The notes: generated by a model from the letters alone, not told the origin. A stretch of 64,000 bases of DNA from Polytrichum commune (GCA_950295325.1 OX485807.1:2606501-2670500); one strand, 5' to 3'; shown: positions 47,110-57,939, counted from the stretch's first letter. Program-made: numbers and translations.

Positions 47110-48270
47110 CGCCATGTTGTCTTCATTCCAATCATCATCAAGGGGTTGCCCTTGACAGAGAACATGTAGTTGATGTTAACAGTTCAAACTGACCCATGTG
47201 GGTATATTGTTTGATGTACAACAAATGATCCGCTTGGAACTTGCAAAAGCCCTCGTTAATGAAGAATGAGTCGATACGGTGGTACCTTGGCAATTGCTTA
47301 AGCCCGTACAAAGCTTTCTTGAGTTTTACAGAAGATCTACTTTCTCCTCTTGTACAAAACCCTCTGATTGATTCATATAAATCTCCACCTCCAATGTTCC
47401 ATTCAAATACGCCGTTTTTACATCCATTTGGTGGATCTCCTAATTTATGGCCGCTCCTAATACGAATATGCATCTAATGGTGATAAACTTGGCCACGGGA
47501 GCAAAGGTATCATTAAAATCCACTCCGGCTATTTAAGAATATCCCTTCGATACTAACCATGTTTTATACATAATAATTTCTCCCAATGCATCCTTCTTGC
47601 TCCGGAACATTCATTTGCATCCTACGTCTTGCGATCCTTTGAAAGCTTGATCAATTCTCACGTACCGTTGCCCATGAGCGAGTCGTACTCCTCTTGCATT
47701 GCGGCCTCCCACTTGCTCGCATCTTTGGATCTCAACACTTCGCATAAATTCAAAGGATCATCCAATAATGTTACCTTGCTTTATTCTTCACCATGTTGAG
47801 ATAGAATATGATTCTTTCACCACTCTCCGGGCGGACGTCGCTCCCTTTTAGGATATTTTTCATCATTGACGAATCTCTCAATGCGGCCGTCATTGTCCGC
47901 GGGAATTTCAATAGGCTCCTCATTTGCAATCAAGTGATCTCCCACTTGCTCTTCGCGCTCTTAACATCCTCACAAGAAGATTATTTGGAAGGTTCGTCTA
48001 CAACAACCACCGTAGGGCCTTCATTTCTCCCACTTGGACAAATCTCCAAAGCGTTTCCAACGCTCGTGCTATCTTCCATAAATACCACGTCCCTATTTTT
48101 TATGATCGTTTTAGTTTGTTAACACATTAGCCTATAGGCCTTAGTGCCCTCACAATAATAATAAAAACAAACATTTTATGCCCTATGCATTGAGTATACC
48201 CCTTTGTTCATCCGGTATCATTGCGTAGGTAACGCACCCAAACACACGGATGTGTACAATGCAAGGCCTT
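47110..48270 (-). pseudogene. Ty1/copia reverse-transcriptase relic
   Basis: On the minus strand, right to left: a remnant of the integrase-RT linker (VFGCVTYAMIPDEQRG at about 48200-48250), then GVDFNDTFAPVAKFITIR near 47500, EIHQMDVKTAYLNGTLE near 47410, and KLKKALYGLKQLPR near 47310. Stops and shifts separate these pieces. It is a different copy from the one at 5763-7980. No LTRs were recognised. Confidence 0.8.
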
Positions 48271-49440
48271 AAAACATTCAAATAATATTTTTCTCACTCT
48301 ACATGCCTTACACTCTTAAGTATCTCAAGTTAGATCTTCTACACCTCGTAAAAGTTTTTAAGGCACTTAAAACACTCAAATTAGATCTTCTTCACCTTAA
48401 ATACCTTACACTCTCAAATCATTCAAATATGATTTTCCACACCTCAAGAGAATTCCAAAAACACTCAAATCATTCAAATAAGATTTCTTTCACCTCAAAT
48501 GCCTTATATTCTCATATTATTCAAATAAGATTTCCTATACCTCAAGAGAGTTCTAAGGACATTCAAATTCTTCAAATGAGATATTCTCAACTCAAATACG
48601 TCTTACACTCTTAAAGAATCTTCTCAAAATTCAAGCCTTTCAAGTCATGTGATATTAGAGTCTAAACATCTTCAAAGCTCTCAAAGAAACTCATAAATTT
48701 TCAAAATATTCAAGTCAAATGTTTTAAAGTCTAAATACCTCCAAATATCTCCAATAAGTTTCTCAACACTCAAATTTATCAAGTTATGTACTATTAGAGT
48801 TTAAACACCTTCAATATTCTCAAAGAAACTTTTGAATGCTCAAAACATTCAAGTCAAATACTTTAAAATCTAAACACCTTCAAACCTTTCAAATAAGTCT
48901 TTCAACATTCAAATCACCAAGTAATGTACTATTGGAGTCTAAATACTCGGGGGGGGGGGGCATTGTGTTAAAAAGTTAAGGATATAGGTGCGAACAACCA
49001 CTATTTTATAGGGGGGTATTACTTTCAATTTTTTTTTTTTCACATGCTATCATTATGTAAATTTCTACTTTGGGTTAATAGAAAAATGGCTTGGATTACT
49101 TATAATTCCAAAATACCTATTATTCCATACCCTCTAGTACTTTAAAGATGTCCAGTGCCATTTTTGATACCCTATATTAGTCTTAAGTCCATTTATAATT
49201 TTTAGCCCCCATGTTTTTAAAATACCCTATCATTTGTTCGCACGTATATTGCTACTCCAACCAATGACTACCCCCCCCCCCCCCCGAGTCTAAATACCTT
49301 CAAAGCTCTCAAGGAAACCCTTGAACACTCAAAACACTCAAGTCAAATGCTTGAAGTCTACACACCTCCAAACCTCTCAAATAAACCTTTCAACACTCAA
49401 GAAACTCAAAACACTTACACTTGCATCAAACTTACATTCA
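48271..49440. repeat. CTCAAA-rich low-complexity tract
   Basis: Degenerate repeats of CTCAAAxxxxTTCAAAT with a loose period of about 60 bp. In composition it resembles the tracts upstream of the units at 31641-31920 and 60393-60670. It is interrupted by the insertion 48946-49288. Not coding. Confidence 0.6.
48946..49288. mobile_element. MITE-like insertion with poly-G/poly-C terminal inverted repeats
   Basis: 343 bp starting CTC followed by a run of about 13 G and ending with about 15 C followed by GAG. The flanks carry TCTAAATA at 48938-48945 and 49289-49296, an 8-bp duplication (9 bp if the border is moved by one base). The interior is AT-rich without a coding region. An 8-bp duplication fits hAT, 9 bp fits Mutator-type mobilisation. 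Confidence 0.7.
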
Positions 49441-49912
49441 AACCAAAAAAAAACAAATAATACTTACAACAATAAAATGCACCCTCGGACACCTTCAACG
49501 CTCTGAAGTGCCAACTCCTCAAGATCCACTTCACATACTCAAATGCAATCAAATTTCTAGGCATTTTACTTGCATGATGAGCCCATAACTTATAGGATTC
49601 AATAGGAGATAAGATTGCACAAGCATAGACACCTATACAAAGGCATATGAACAATGCTTGGAGTGAGATGGTCTCATGCTCTCCTAGCTTTGCCTTTTAT
49701 TGATTTTCTTCTCTTCATTAGTTCACACAAACAATATGGGATAACTCGTATCCCTTTTTTGATTAGCATGGTAGCCTTATTCTAACCTTATTCTTTCTCA
49801 TACTTCTTCCTTTATATTTCTATTGACTACGAGCAATCTAATGCTCTACCTTCTACAAGGTCCTCTTGGTTGCATTCCCATTGAGGCCTAGCTATCTTCA
49901 CGCACTTGAAAC

Positions 49913-50428
49913 ATGAATGAAACACGCCAACATTTGGTCATTGAAATTGTCTTGGGATTGTGCCGCATGTACATCAATCAAGCCAACATGCATTTGTTAT
50001 TTATAGATTGGGACCAAACAATCTATCATTGGATCTATGTTGATATGGATATTTACACATACATATGGATTCCTCTCAACGTCACCAACCCCAAGTATTT
50101 GGGACTCAATCCGACCAAGAAATTAGCTTGGCAACCTCTCCATGACCTTCCTATGCAACTTATTTGCAATTCGACCACATGTAGTATGATTGAAATTGTT
50201 GATGATGTTGACACCTGGGAGCAAAATTGGACTTCGATCTATGTAACTGTCAAACAACAAGTTCATCACAACCCACTAAACACCACTGAAGATGATGATA
50301 CACGGGTCCCTTTCAACGGGGGCATCCGTTGTCCCATCACCATGGCCTCCTACATTTGCATATCCTCTCTTGGAATCTCAAGAGCACCAGCCAGGGAGAG
50401 GATGGTATTCAAAATTGGTGTGCTTTAG
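49913..50428 (+). CDS. Hypothetical ORF, doubtful
   Basis: 171 codons with an ATG and no recognised domain. It has many W, Y and I residues (WDQTIYHWIYVDMDIYTYIW) and no repeats. The region 49680-50860 shows no other features. It may be a fragment of a repeat protein or chance. Confidence 0.2.
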   Translation: MNETRQHLVIEIVLGLCRMYINQANMHLLFIDWDQTIYHWIYVDMDIYTYIWIPLNVTNPKYLGLNPTKKLAWQPLHDLPMQLICNSTTCSMIEIVDDVDTWEQNWTSIYVTVKQQVHHNPLNTTEDDDTRVPFNGGIRCPITMASYICISSLGISRAPARERMVFKIGVL

Positions 50429-50874
50429 TAGACTTCTTAAAGAGTGCTTGGCTCCAACCGAAAGTTATGCTTTTCCAAAATTGCATATGTCAAATAAAGA
50501 TCTTTTATATCCAAGTTTGGCCCTCTTGAATTCCAAGTGGAGCTACCTATTGGAATAGTGCCACATACCGCCTCCAAACTGGTGGCTTTTGGGGCAGTAC
50601 GACCATTGTCCAAGGCAGTCGCCTAGCCCCATTGGTGGTTGCACATGGCATCATTGGCACTTCATGAACACAATATGTGGTTTTACAATTCTCTTCTCAT
50701 TTTTGCCTAAACATCCTCAATATTACTTTTAATGACTTTGCAGTGTGTGTCCCGCAAAGGGATCCATTCAATTGACCTTCCCACCCAATCCATGGTGTCA
50801 AAACAACTTGTTTTCTTGAGCCCCCACCCGCTCAGTTTTCAAGGGGTATCTTGGGATCCAGTGACGCTATCTTG

Positions 50875-50908
50875 TGAGCGGTGAGCAGTGAGCGGCGAGC
50901 GGTGAGCA
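50875..50908. repeat. GTGAGCG/A heptamer repeat
   Basis: About five tandem 7-bp units (GTGAGCG, GTGAGCA, GTGAGCG, GCGAGCG, GTGAGCA) immediately before an A-rich, gene-free region (50910-51480). Confidence 0.7.
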
Positions 50909-51508
50909 GAAAATTTGAAATTTTTGAAAAAAAATCAGAATATTTGACTTAATTCTTACACCGAGTAGGACTCTTCATATAGTTTCTTTACAAATATGAC
51001 TAAAAGTAGATGGTATGTTTAACTGTAGATGGTGCCTATAACCGTGGAGTGGAAGAAATTATAAACTTTTGAAAAAACCATCCATAAAAAGAAACGGAAG
51101 AAAACAAAAAAAAAATTAGAAAAAAAACTTCCAAAATAATAGGGAACATAAAATAAGGGAATAAGAATGTAAATTAAAATTTTAAGTATTATCCACGAAA
51201 ACTCAAAAAAAAGAAAACAGATAATAAAAAAAAATGAATTTTTTTTGTCCATGTCCTTTCGGATCCGAGACAAGAATATTCTATAGTCACAATTGAGAAT
51301 AAAAATAGAGAAAAATAGTCATTTTCATGGCAATCCTTTTGTATCCAAGATTGGAAAATTCATGGTTTCATAAATATGATCTTTTAATAATGTGCAGATT
51401 CAAATACAAATCAAAGGCAATTCAAATCAATTCCGCTATTTGAAGATGGGATTCACGAACTAAAAAGATCACTACCAAGCACCTTGAAGCATGAAGGAAG
51501 TCAAGGAA

Positions 51509-51740
51509 CTACACAAGTGGTTCAGCAACTTTAGCAAGTTCTAAAATATGCATAACCTCATTGTAGCTAAAGCTAGGTGCGTGCATGAAAGTGTCCACTT
51601 TGTAATCCATCTTGCAGAAATAGCGAAAGATGTAGTACACATGCTTGCAATACCTCCATTGATCCTTCTTTCCTAAGGTCTCTGATGTCATCTTCATGAA
51701 ATCGGGGCAGGTACATCCCGGTAAATCGGTGATGGTAATA
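51509..51740 (-). pseudogene. SWIM-type zinc-finger fragment, truncated by an LTR
   Basis: The minus-strand frame contains CTCPDF and, about 22 residues later, CKHVYYIF, giving the C-x-C-xn-C-x-H pattern of SWIM fingers found in Mutator-like transposases, FAR1-type proteins and ubiquitin ligases. It ends with LAKVAEPLV and TAG at 51509-51511. The N-terminal side is replaced by LTR sequence at 51741, so the 5' part of the gene is missing. Confidence 0.65.
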
Positions 51741-52093
51741 TGTGAACCCTTTGAGTGGTCCACCACTCTGCGGGATCACTTTTAGTTAGAATGTTAGCAT
51801 TAAAAGTTAGAATTGATAGGGAATTTAGGGAAAATTAGTTCATTTAGCATTTAGCCTAGAAGAAGGAAGGTCAAAATGAAACTAAGTAGTGCTAGAAGAT
51901 AGCAAAGTAGAAAAAATATGCTAGCTAGTAAAAACAACTAGCTAAGCAAATATTAGTAGATGCTAGCTATTAAGCAAATATTAGTAGATGCTAACTATTA
52001 AGCAAATGTTAGTAGATGCTAGCTAAGCAAATATTAGTAGATGCTAGCTATTAAGCAAATGTTAGTAGATGCTAGCTAGGCAAATATTAGTAG
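51741..52093 (-). repeat. LTR fragment with an expanded 28-bp minisatellite
   Basis: Reverse complement of the last part of the 35362/41015 LTR, starting TGTGAACCC. From about 51945 a short motif (AGCAAATATTAGTAGATGCTA type) found about twice in the full LTRs is expanded to about six copies. The fragment ends exactly where unit 2 begins. Confidence 0.8.
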
Positions 52094-52095
52094 AT

Positions 52096-52108
52096 AACAC
52101 TATATTCG
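52096..52108 (+). mobile_element. Left terminus of unit 2
   Basis: AACACTATATTCG followed by GGTATTTGGAGACTTTTTG. Identical 13-mer to unit 1 and inverse of unit 3. It interrupts the minisatellite part of an LTR fragment, so unit 2 probably inserted after that LTR. Confidence 0.7.
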
Positions 52109-52447
52109 GTATTTGGAGACTTTTTGTTGATTATGAGACTATATAAGGATGCACATTTCAAAAATGGACCAGTAATGACGACTAAAAATCCCATATGTAT
52201 AATGGTATGCTACTATTATTATACATAAAGGCATGGAAGTGAACAAAAATGTGAGGCATACATGAAAATAGTTGCGTATGAAATGACAACTCGTTATGAA
52301 TGGAAGGGAAGATGCGAAGAATGAATGGAAGTTGAATGAATTAATTGGGATAGAAATACAATTATAATGGAAATACCATCAATGTCTTGAGTAACTTGGA
52401 ATAGCATAGAAAGTAAGCACTTAAATATGTTCTACACCTAAGCCCAT

Positions 52448-53484
52448 TTAGGGAGTCCGTCCCACTAGTACGCTTCTAGTCACACTAGTCCGACCCACTA
52501 TTTTTTTTTTTGCGGCTAAGTCCTTTTTTTTGGCGGCCTCCATGGCTCTAAAAATCTCAGGCCCACGACTGAATCCTTGTGTGTTGCCTGGATAGGAATA
52601 TGTGTCGTTCTTGCATGTTTCAGGACGCGCTCCCGAATTGTACGAGGTGGTATTATAAGTAGAATACGAGGGCGTTTGCGAAAGGGAACGTCTTGCGCTT
52701 CTCCGGAGGGCCAGACATCGATCGGACTCGGAAGATGCGGCCTTGAGGGCGTGCCTATCCAAGGAGGACGTGGAGGAGGGCCGGGCACCAAGCGAGCGGG
52801 TAGCCACCTGCGAAACAACGTCATAGGAAGATAAGAATAGGAATGGAGTGGGGAAAATAATGAGGGCGGTTTGGGATGGGCGCTCGTAAAGAGAACGGCA
52901 CGCAAACGGAAGACAAGGAAAGCAAAAGCGGGAAAGGGGTTTAGGGTTGAGGAGGGCACCTTGGATTTGGGGACGTCCATGCGGGGAACGGTGGGAACGA
53001 AGGGGGCGTCGACGGGAGCATCCGGAGCCGATGGAACTATTGCAATGTTGGATGGCGGGGGGGAGTCGAGGCGTGGAGGGCCCACGATCGCGGAGGACGT
53101 TGCGGGGGGAGGAACGGAGTCGGCGGGGGAGGTGTGGCAACGGGGGCCTTCCATGCGGAGACGGCGGCTCGGCCCGTGACGAGCGACGGCGTCGTCCCTC
53201 GAGGGCGAGAGGTGTCCCAAACGAACGAGCGTCCGTTTCTCCTTGGAGAGGGGGGAGGGCGACGGGGCGTACGCGCGGGGGACAAGTGCTGGGGGCGGGC
53301 TGTTGACGACGCCATCGTCGATGCCGACGTCGCAGGAGTAATCCACGGCCGAGGCCGCGTCGACCGCCGAGAAGTGGTAGAGGGATGGCATTTGGAAGTC
53401 CGTGACGTCGCGGGAAGGGGATGCGGGGAGCGAGAGGGGACGGGAAGAGCCGTCGACCACAGGGGCGTCGCATATGGGGGCAGA
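52448..53484 (-). CDS. Unit 2 exons A1 and A2: alternative C-terminal exons
   Basis: A1 is 52960-53484 (175 codons; acceptor CCCATAG, donor GTGCCC). A2 is 52448-52807 (120 codons including TAA; acceptor TTTCGCAG). Conserved with unit 1: VNSPPP, SPSPL, RRLRM in A1; TTSYNSG, GFSRGPEIFRAMEA and a Lys-rich tail in A2. A1 is GC-rich and Pro/Ser-rich. Its acceptor is 111 bp after the FCP1-like stop, as in unit 1. I infer alternative splicing from exon B in phase 0. The function is unknown. Confidence 0.55.
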
Positions 53485-53595
53485 CTATGGGCAAGAACAA
53501 CAACAACAACAATCACAACAACAAAAGACATCCAAAAACGGGGCAAGCATTAGATATGTGAACCACATGATAACAAGCAAAGACATGGAGGCATT

Positions 53596-54363
53596 TCAAA
53601 TCAATTTATTGAGTTTGGCGAGCCTCATGATGCTCTTATATACATTATCGCGGGGGCTTAGCGCCGCATTGCCGAAGGGGTTGGACCTAACAAAAAATGA
53701 GATGCTACCGGCGTGGAGCACGAGCCTTCTAAGGTAGGGGGCCAGCCTATCGACCAAAAAGGTGTCTTGCCTATCGCCGGTCCAAGTGTCCGGGAAGATG
53801 ACGTTGCCCGGGGGGTTCAACACGCTCTTGGTGGGACTGTCGTCGATGAGGAGGGTGTTCTCAGGAGTCGGCCACCACCCGTGGGGCGTCCCCTGCAGAC
53901 GGGGGACGCCTTGCCAGAGTCTTGAGCGGAGGACCTTGAGGAACTGTTGTCCTCCGCCTCGACCGCCAAACTTGGGCACCGGTTGGCCCTTCTCGTCGAG
54001 CAGCTCGTCGCATTCCTCTTGGCCGAGGACGAGGCAAGGGCGCGGGAGATCACGGAACAAGAAGTCGACGATGGGCTCCGTGTTGTCCATGACCATGGAG
54101 CTCCACACAACGACGTGGGCGAACTCGACCACCTCGCAAAGGAAGTCGTGCAGGCCAGGACGGGCGCGGACAGCCTTGCGGTTTATGAGGGTGTCGAGCT
54201 CGCCGTCATAGTCCCTTTCGTCGGGGTGACGGAAGGGACGCGTGGGAACCCTGGGGATGTGTTGGGTGTGACACAAGACCCCGTTGAGGTCAAAAACTAT
54301 GAAAGGTTTGTTCCGGGTTCGAGGTCCACTGGTCGAGGGGTTGCGACCTATCTCCGGGGGGTC
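53596..54363 (-). CDS. Unit 2 terminal exon: FCP1/NLI-interacting-factor-like HAD-fold domain
   Basis: 256 codons including the TGA stop, acceptor CATCACAG at 54364-54365, phase 0. There is no start codon before the domain, so it must be spliced from exon B. HAD landmarks: FIVFDLNGVLCH, VVVWSSMVMDN, LVLGQEE, NTLLIDDSPTK, then the tail LAKLNKLI shared with unit 1. As in unit 1, motif I lacks the second Asp of DxDx(T/V). The IDDSP stretch matches the motif III region of FCP/SCP proteins. It is probably a catalytically altered HAD domain. Confidence 0.78.
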   Translation of the reverse strand, partial: DPPEIGRNPSTSGPRTRNKPFIVFDLNGVLCHTQHIPRVPTRPFRHPDERDYDGELDTLINRKAVRARPGLHDFLCEVVEFAHVVVWSSMVMDNTEPIVDFLFRDLPRPCLVLGQEECDELLDEKGQPVPKFGGRGGGQQFLKVLRSRLWQGVPRLQGTPHGWWPTPENTLLIDDSPTKSVLNPPGNVIFPDTWTGDRQDTFLVDRLAPYLRRLVLHAGSISFFVRSNPFGNAALSPRDNVYKSIMRLAKLNKLI

Positions 54364-54495
54364 CTGTGATGAACAACGCGACTAGTTTAATTCTATGATC
54401 CAATAATGAAATTTTTGCGTTCAAAATAAAGACGATGCATTATGGGAAAAGAGGAGGAAGTAAGGAGGGTTCAAGGAAATATGCACAAGGGCACA

Positions 54496-54958
54496 ATTGC
54501 GAACGAGCGTTCGTGAATGAAGGCTGCGGGGGCGGTGCGCATCATTTACGAACGCTCGTTCGTGAGCGCGGATGCATACATATACGAACGCTCGTTCGCG
54601 AAGGAAGTCGAGAGGGGGTCGCACAGTTTTACGAATGAGCGTTCGTGAGTGAGGTGTGTATGCAAAGAATGCAAAGACGCGCAAGAGCACAGACAACACA
54701 AGACGCGAGAATATGCAATAAGTTGTGGTGATGCGAGCAGAGATCGTCTGCTCATATATTAATTCGGTGAATATGTACAATTGTCTCGCGTGATAATCTA
54801 TCAAAATTTCCTAAGGAAAAAATTCAGTGTCCTACAAAATTGATCGGCCCAAGGGATCACGTAGAAAAAGGCTCGCGCGGGCAACGTGGTGTCGATGGAG
54901 TTGAAGCGCCAAGAACACAACGCGGGGGTTAGTGATGTTACGAACGCGCGTTCGTAAA
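54496..54958. repeat. Five unit 2 palindromes in the B-FCP1 intron
   Basis: 54496-54517 (AG), 54545-54566 (CT), 54581-54602 (CT), 54628-54649 (AG), 54937-54958 (CG); spacers in brackets. Arms are TTTACGAACG and its complement with 0-3 changes at the outer ends. The intron is 54364-54986; the last site is 28 nt from the exon B donor. Confidence 0.9.
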
Positions 54959-54986
54959 ACATTTGGCATTCTCAGAGATGAGTTAC

Positions 54987-56390
54987 CTCTTTGGTTAACG
55001 AACGCGCGTTCGTAATATCCATTGGGGCAGCAGCCTCTGGATCCATGACCTCCGCCGGACGCTCCGCCTGAGACGACTGGGTCTGTTGGATGAGCTCCAC
55101 GTCGTCGTCCCCGCCCAGGTCGAGTCTCTCCATGCGGACATCCTCCATGTGCGCGGATGGATGTCGTTCCTGTTCAGGGCTCTCCACGACCATCCCACGC
55201 GGACCTGCCGAGTCATTGGGGCTCCCCTGCGTTTCCTCCACAATGACCATGTCAGTGTGTTGCGCAGTGTCATCGCCCCTCCTATCTACAACCCTTGGGA
55301 CGACGGTGAAAGAGGTCGTGTCCGTGTCTGTGGGCAGTCCTACCCTTGAAGGGGGAGGGGTGAGGACTGCCGGACCTGAAGATTCACGAACGCGCGTTCG
55401 TAAATCTTCATCCTCCCTTAGCGCCGCCGTGATTGCATCGTGGGAGGTTGAGGCGGTCGCCGTCACCTCCGGGGGCAATGGACTTCCCGCCAGCGTTGGG
55501 TGTGGCGCTGTTTGGTGGGAAGGCCCTCCTTGGTACATGACTGGAGGTGGGGGCTGTGAGGGGTATCCTCCAGGGGGGAAGGGGTAAGGTTGCTGGACCG
55601 GCGCAGAGAAGCTCTGCATGTTTCTGAGCATCTCGAAGATGGCGTCAGTTTTGGCCGCTGATTCCCTCAGCTGCTCTTGCAGCCTGGCCAGATGTTTGGC
55701 GCTCTCCTCCTGGGCTGCAGCCATCTCCTCCTTCATCTTCGCCTCCAGCTTGGCGTTGAGCTCAGAGACGGTAAGCGCCTCCTCCTTCACCCGCTTGTTC
55801 TTGTCGTAGTCCACCCCAAGCTCGGCCATGATGTCCATGTCCCCCTCGTCCTCGTCGGAGACCTCGATGATTGCTCCCGGCGGCAACTCCACGTAGGGAG
55901 TCTTCTTCATCCTCCTCCTCGTGTTGCGGAAGAGGTCCAAAGATGGACGCGAGCGTTGGTCGAGGATGTCCAGGGTTTCCATCTTCGGAACCACGGCGGG
56001 CCTTGGAGACTGTGACGTCGAGCATCCGCCTGGCGTTCCGAAAGGCTCCGCAAGAGACGTTCGCGCGGGGAGGAGGTCCAGGGTTGTCCCCGCGGACGAC
56101 CCTGTATAACCACCCGGAGTCCCTTGAGGGTCGGGAAGATCTGTCGTTGGCGGCAAGATCCGAAGCGGGGGTACATCGAAGGACTGCAGAATGGCGTCCA
56201 CGTTGGCGGAGGGGGCGGGCTCGTCGTCCTCTGAATCGTGGAGTGGTATGCCCTCGTCGGCGGGCATACTGAAGTCCATCCTTGGGACAGAGATGTCCTT
56301 GAGGTCCATCGTCGACGCCTTCGCACGGTGGAACTTGAAGTCTTCTTCGTCGATAGCGTCAACGAAGGTGTTGACTACGAGACCCATCAT
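54987..56390 (-). CDS. Unit 2 exon B: disordered acidic/Pro-rich linker with coiled coil
   Basis: 468 codons, phase 0, acceptor TCTTCTCACAG at 56391, donor GTAACT at 54986. It starts MMGLVVNTFVDAIDEED. It then has Pro/Asp-rich segments, GAIIEVSDEDEGDMD (a textbook SUMO-interaction-like hydrophobic-acidic motif, also present in unit 1), a clear heptad-type segment (SELNAKLEAKMKEEMAAAQ, then HLARLQEQLRESAAK), and a long Pro/Gly tail. Two palindromes are translated within it (LRTRVRES and ITNARSL). It is the least conserved exon between units apart from the motif order. Confidence 0.7.
54995..55404. repeat. Two unit 2 palindromes inside coding exon B
   Basis: 54995-55016 lies 8 codons from the exon end and 55383-55404 in the middle of the exon; both have the spacer CG. 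Both are read in frame without stops. Confidence 0.88.
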
Positions 56391-56418
56391 CTGTGAGAAG
56401 AGAGCAATAAGGTCAGAA

Positions 56419-56594
56419 AATACGAACGCACGTTCGTAAACATCAAAGCGTGGCGTGCAACGAGTTTCAAGCATTACATTACGAAGGGGGTTATGTTTAC
56501 GAACGAGCGTTCGTAAACATCAATGCGTCACGTGCAGCGACTTTGAAACAATGCGTTGAGAAGTTGGTTAACTTTACGAACGAGCGTTCGTAAA
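56419..56594. repeat. Three unit 2 palindromes in the C-B intron
   Basis: 56419-56440 (spacer CA), 56496-56517 (AG), 56573-56594 (AG), spaced 77 bp apart, so two of the intervals are identical. Short similar text (AACATCAA-GCGT-ACGTGCA type) accompanies them. The last lies 19 nt from the exon C donor. Confidence 0.92.
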
Positions 56595-56613
56595 TGGAGT
56601 CTGGACAACTTAC

Positions 56614-57939
56614 CATGGCCGCATACATGAATTTGGAGCCTCCACATACGTTGTATACCGTCTCTCCACTTATAACCAGACTCTGCAATATAGAGACGTA
56701 GAACTCCATCCTGAGTTCCATGGCGGGGAAGATGGTGTAGAGGGTCTCTTGCAGCAGATCCTTGGGAGGGGGATGCGGGATGCTGTAGATTTTCTTGAAC
56801 GTGTTGTTCGCCTTGATAGGCGGTCGCCCATCCCTAAGCTCATTGTACGTCAAGAAAATCAGGCTGACCGCTCCCACTTGCTTGTTGCCCCTGGCCTCGT
56901 TGATGGCCACGATCCCCTCCGTCTTCGCTGGCACGTACGTGCTGTGGAAGATGCTGTACTCGAATTTGATCTTCTGCTCGTACAGCTCTGTGACGACCGA
57001 CAGCTTCTCCTGTTCGACTATCCACAGCCAAACGTGTGGCTCCCTCATGGCCGGCGATTTGAACTCCATGAACTTGGCCATGAAGGGGTTGTAGAAGGGA
57101 ATGTCCTTCCCCCCCTGCCTTGACGCACCCGGGATCCCCCTGAAATCGATCAGGGCAAAAGGGCAACCCCGTCGATCGTCCCTCACCTCGGCCCTGCTTA
57201 TGGTGCCGTCCCACTTGGAAAATGTGACCCTCTCCACGCCGGAGGTCATCACGCAAAACCTTGCCACCCCTTCGAATGTGGCGTTCCTCTTCCTCTCCAA
57301 AAATTGTATGTACAACATTACCTCGTGGGGATCCGTGTCGGTTTTCTTAGTCCTTTTGTTCCCCTTCAACTTCAAAACCGAGGCGTGCTCCTTGACCAGA
57401 CTGCGCATGGAGGCTCCGTTGATGTTGTAGTCGACCTTTAACAATTGCCATTGCGGCCAGTTGATGTCGCCGTCGACTTCAAAGATTTTGTACTCTGGTG
57501 CGAGTACGCTCAATTCTCTCATGGCAGCAGTCTTCAGCTTCCGGTGGTCACACCACTCCTTGATAGAGTACGTGTCGGGCTTGTGCTTTGGCCTCTTCAA
57601 AAAGATCTTGGGATAGGGAAGGTTTCTTCCCACGGTGTTCCCAAGAACATGAATCGCACACCTCTTCAGCTCTGACTCCGTCAATCCCTGGAGGTGTCTA
57701 AAGAACTCCCTCAGTAGTGGGGACGCCTCACCGGTTTTTTCCGTGCTGTACTTCTCCTCGGTGTCGGGATTGACCAAATCGCCCGAGCTGTGTGCATCAA
57801 AAAACTGTGTCCACAAGTCCCAGGTGTCCCTGTTGCAGTAGATCAGTCTGAGCTCACCCTTCAGCTCAAGCACTGACTTGGTGGTGGTGGACTTCATATC
57901 GATGGAAGAGAACTTGTCTACCATCGCGTCGCAAAATGC
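56614..57939 (-). CDS. Unit 2 exon C: resembles a degenerate beta-class DNA methyltransferase
   Basis: 442 codons, phase 0, acceptor at 57940-57941 (TTTGTGCAG), donor GTAAGT at 56613. It aligns along its length with unit 1 exon C: DKFSSID, LKGEL, FFRHLQGLTESE, KIFLKRPK, KEWCDHRK, PFALIDFRGIPGAS, FYNPFMAKF, VWLWIVEQEK, ELRMEFYVSIL, YNVCGGSKFMYAAM. The last motif sits where beta-class methyltransferases have F-x-G-x-G. IDFRG sits where DPPY would be, so the catalytic tetrapeptide is replaced. The role may be DNA or nucleotide binding without methylation. Other fold assignments remain possible. Confidence 0.62.

Noticed and set aside
52448-53546. Long overlapping ORFs on both strands across exon A1 of unit 2
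   Set aside because: High GC content makes several frames open; only the frame with motifs shared with unit 1 is kept.
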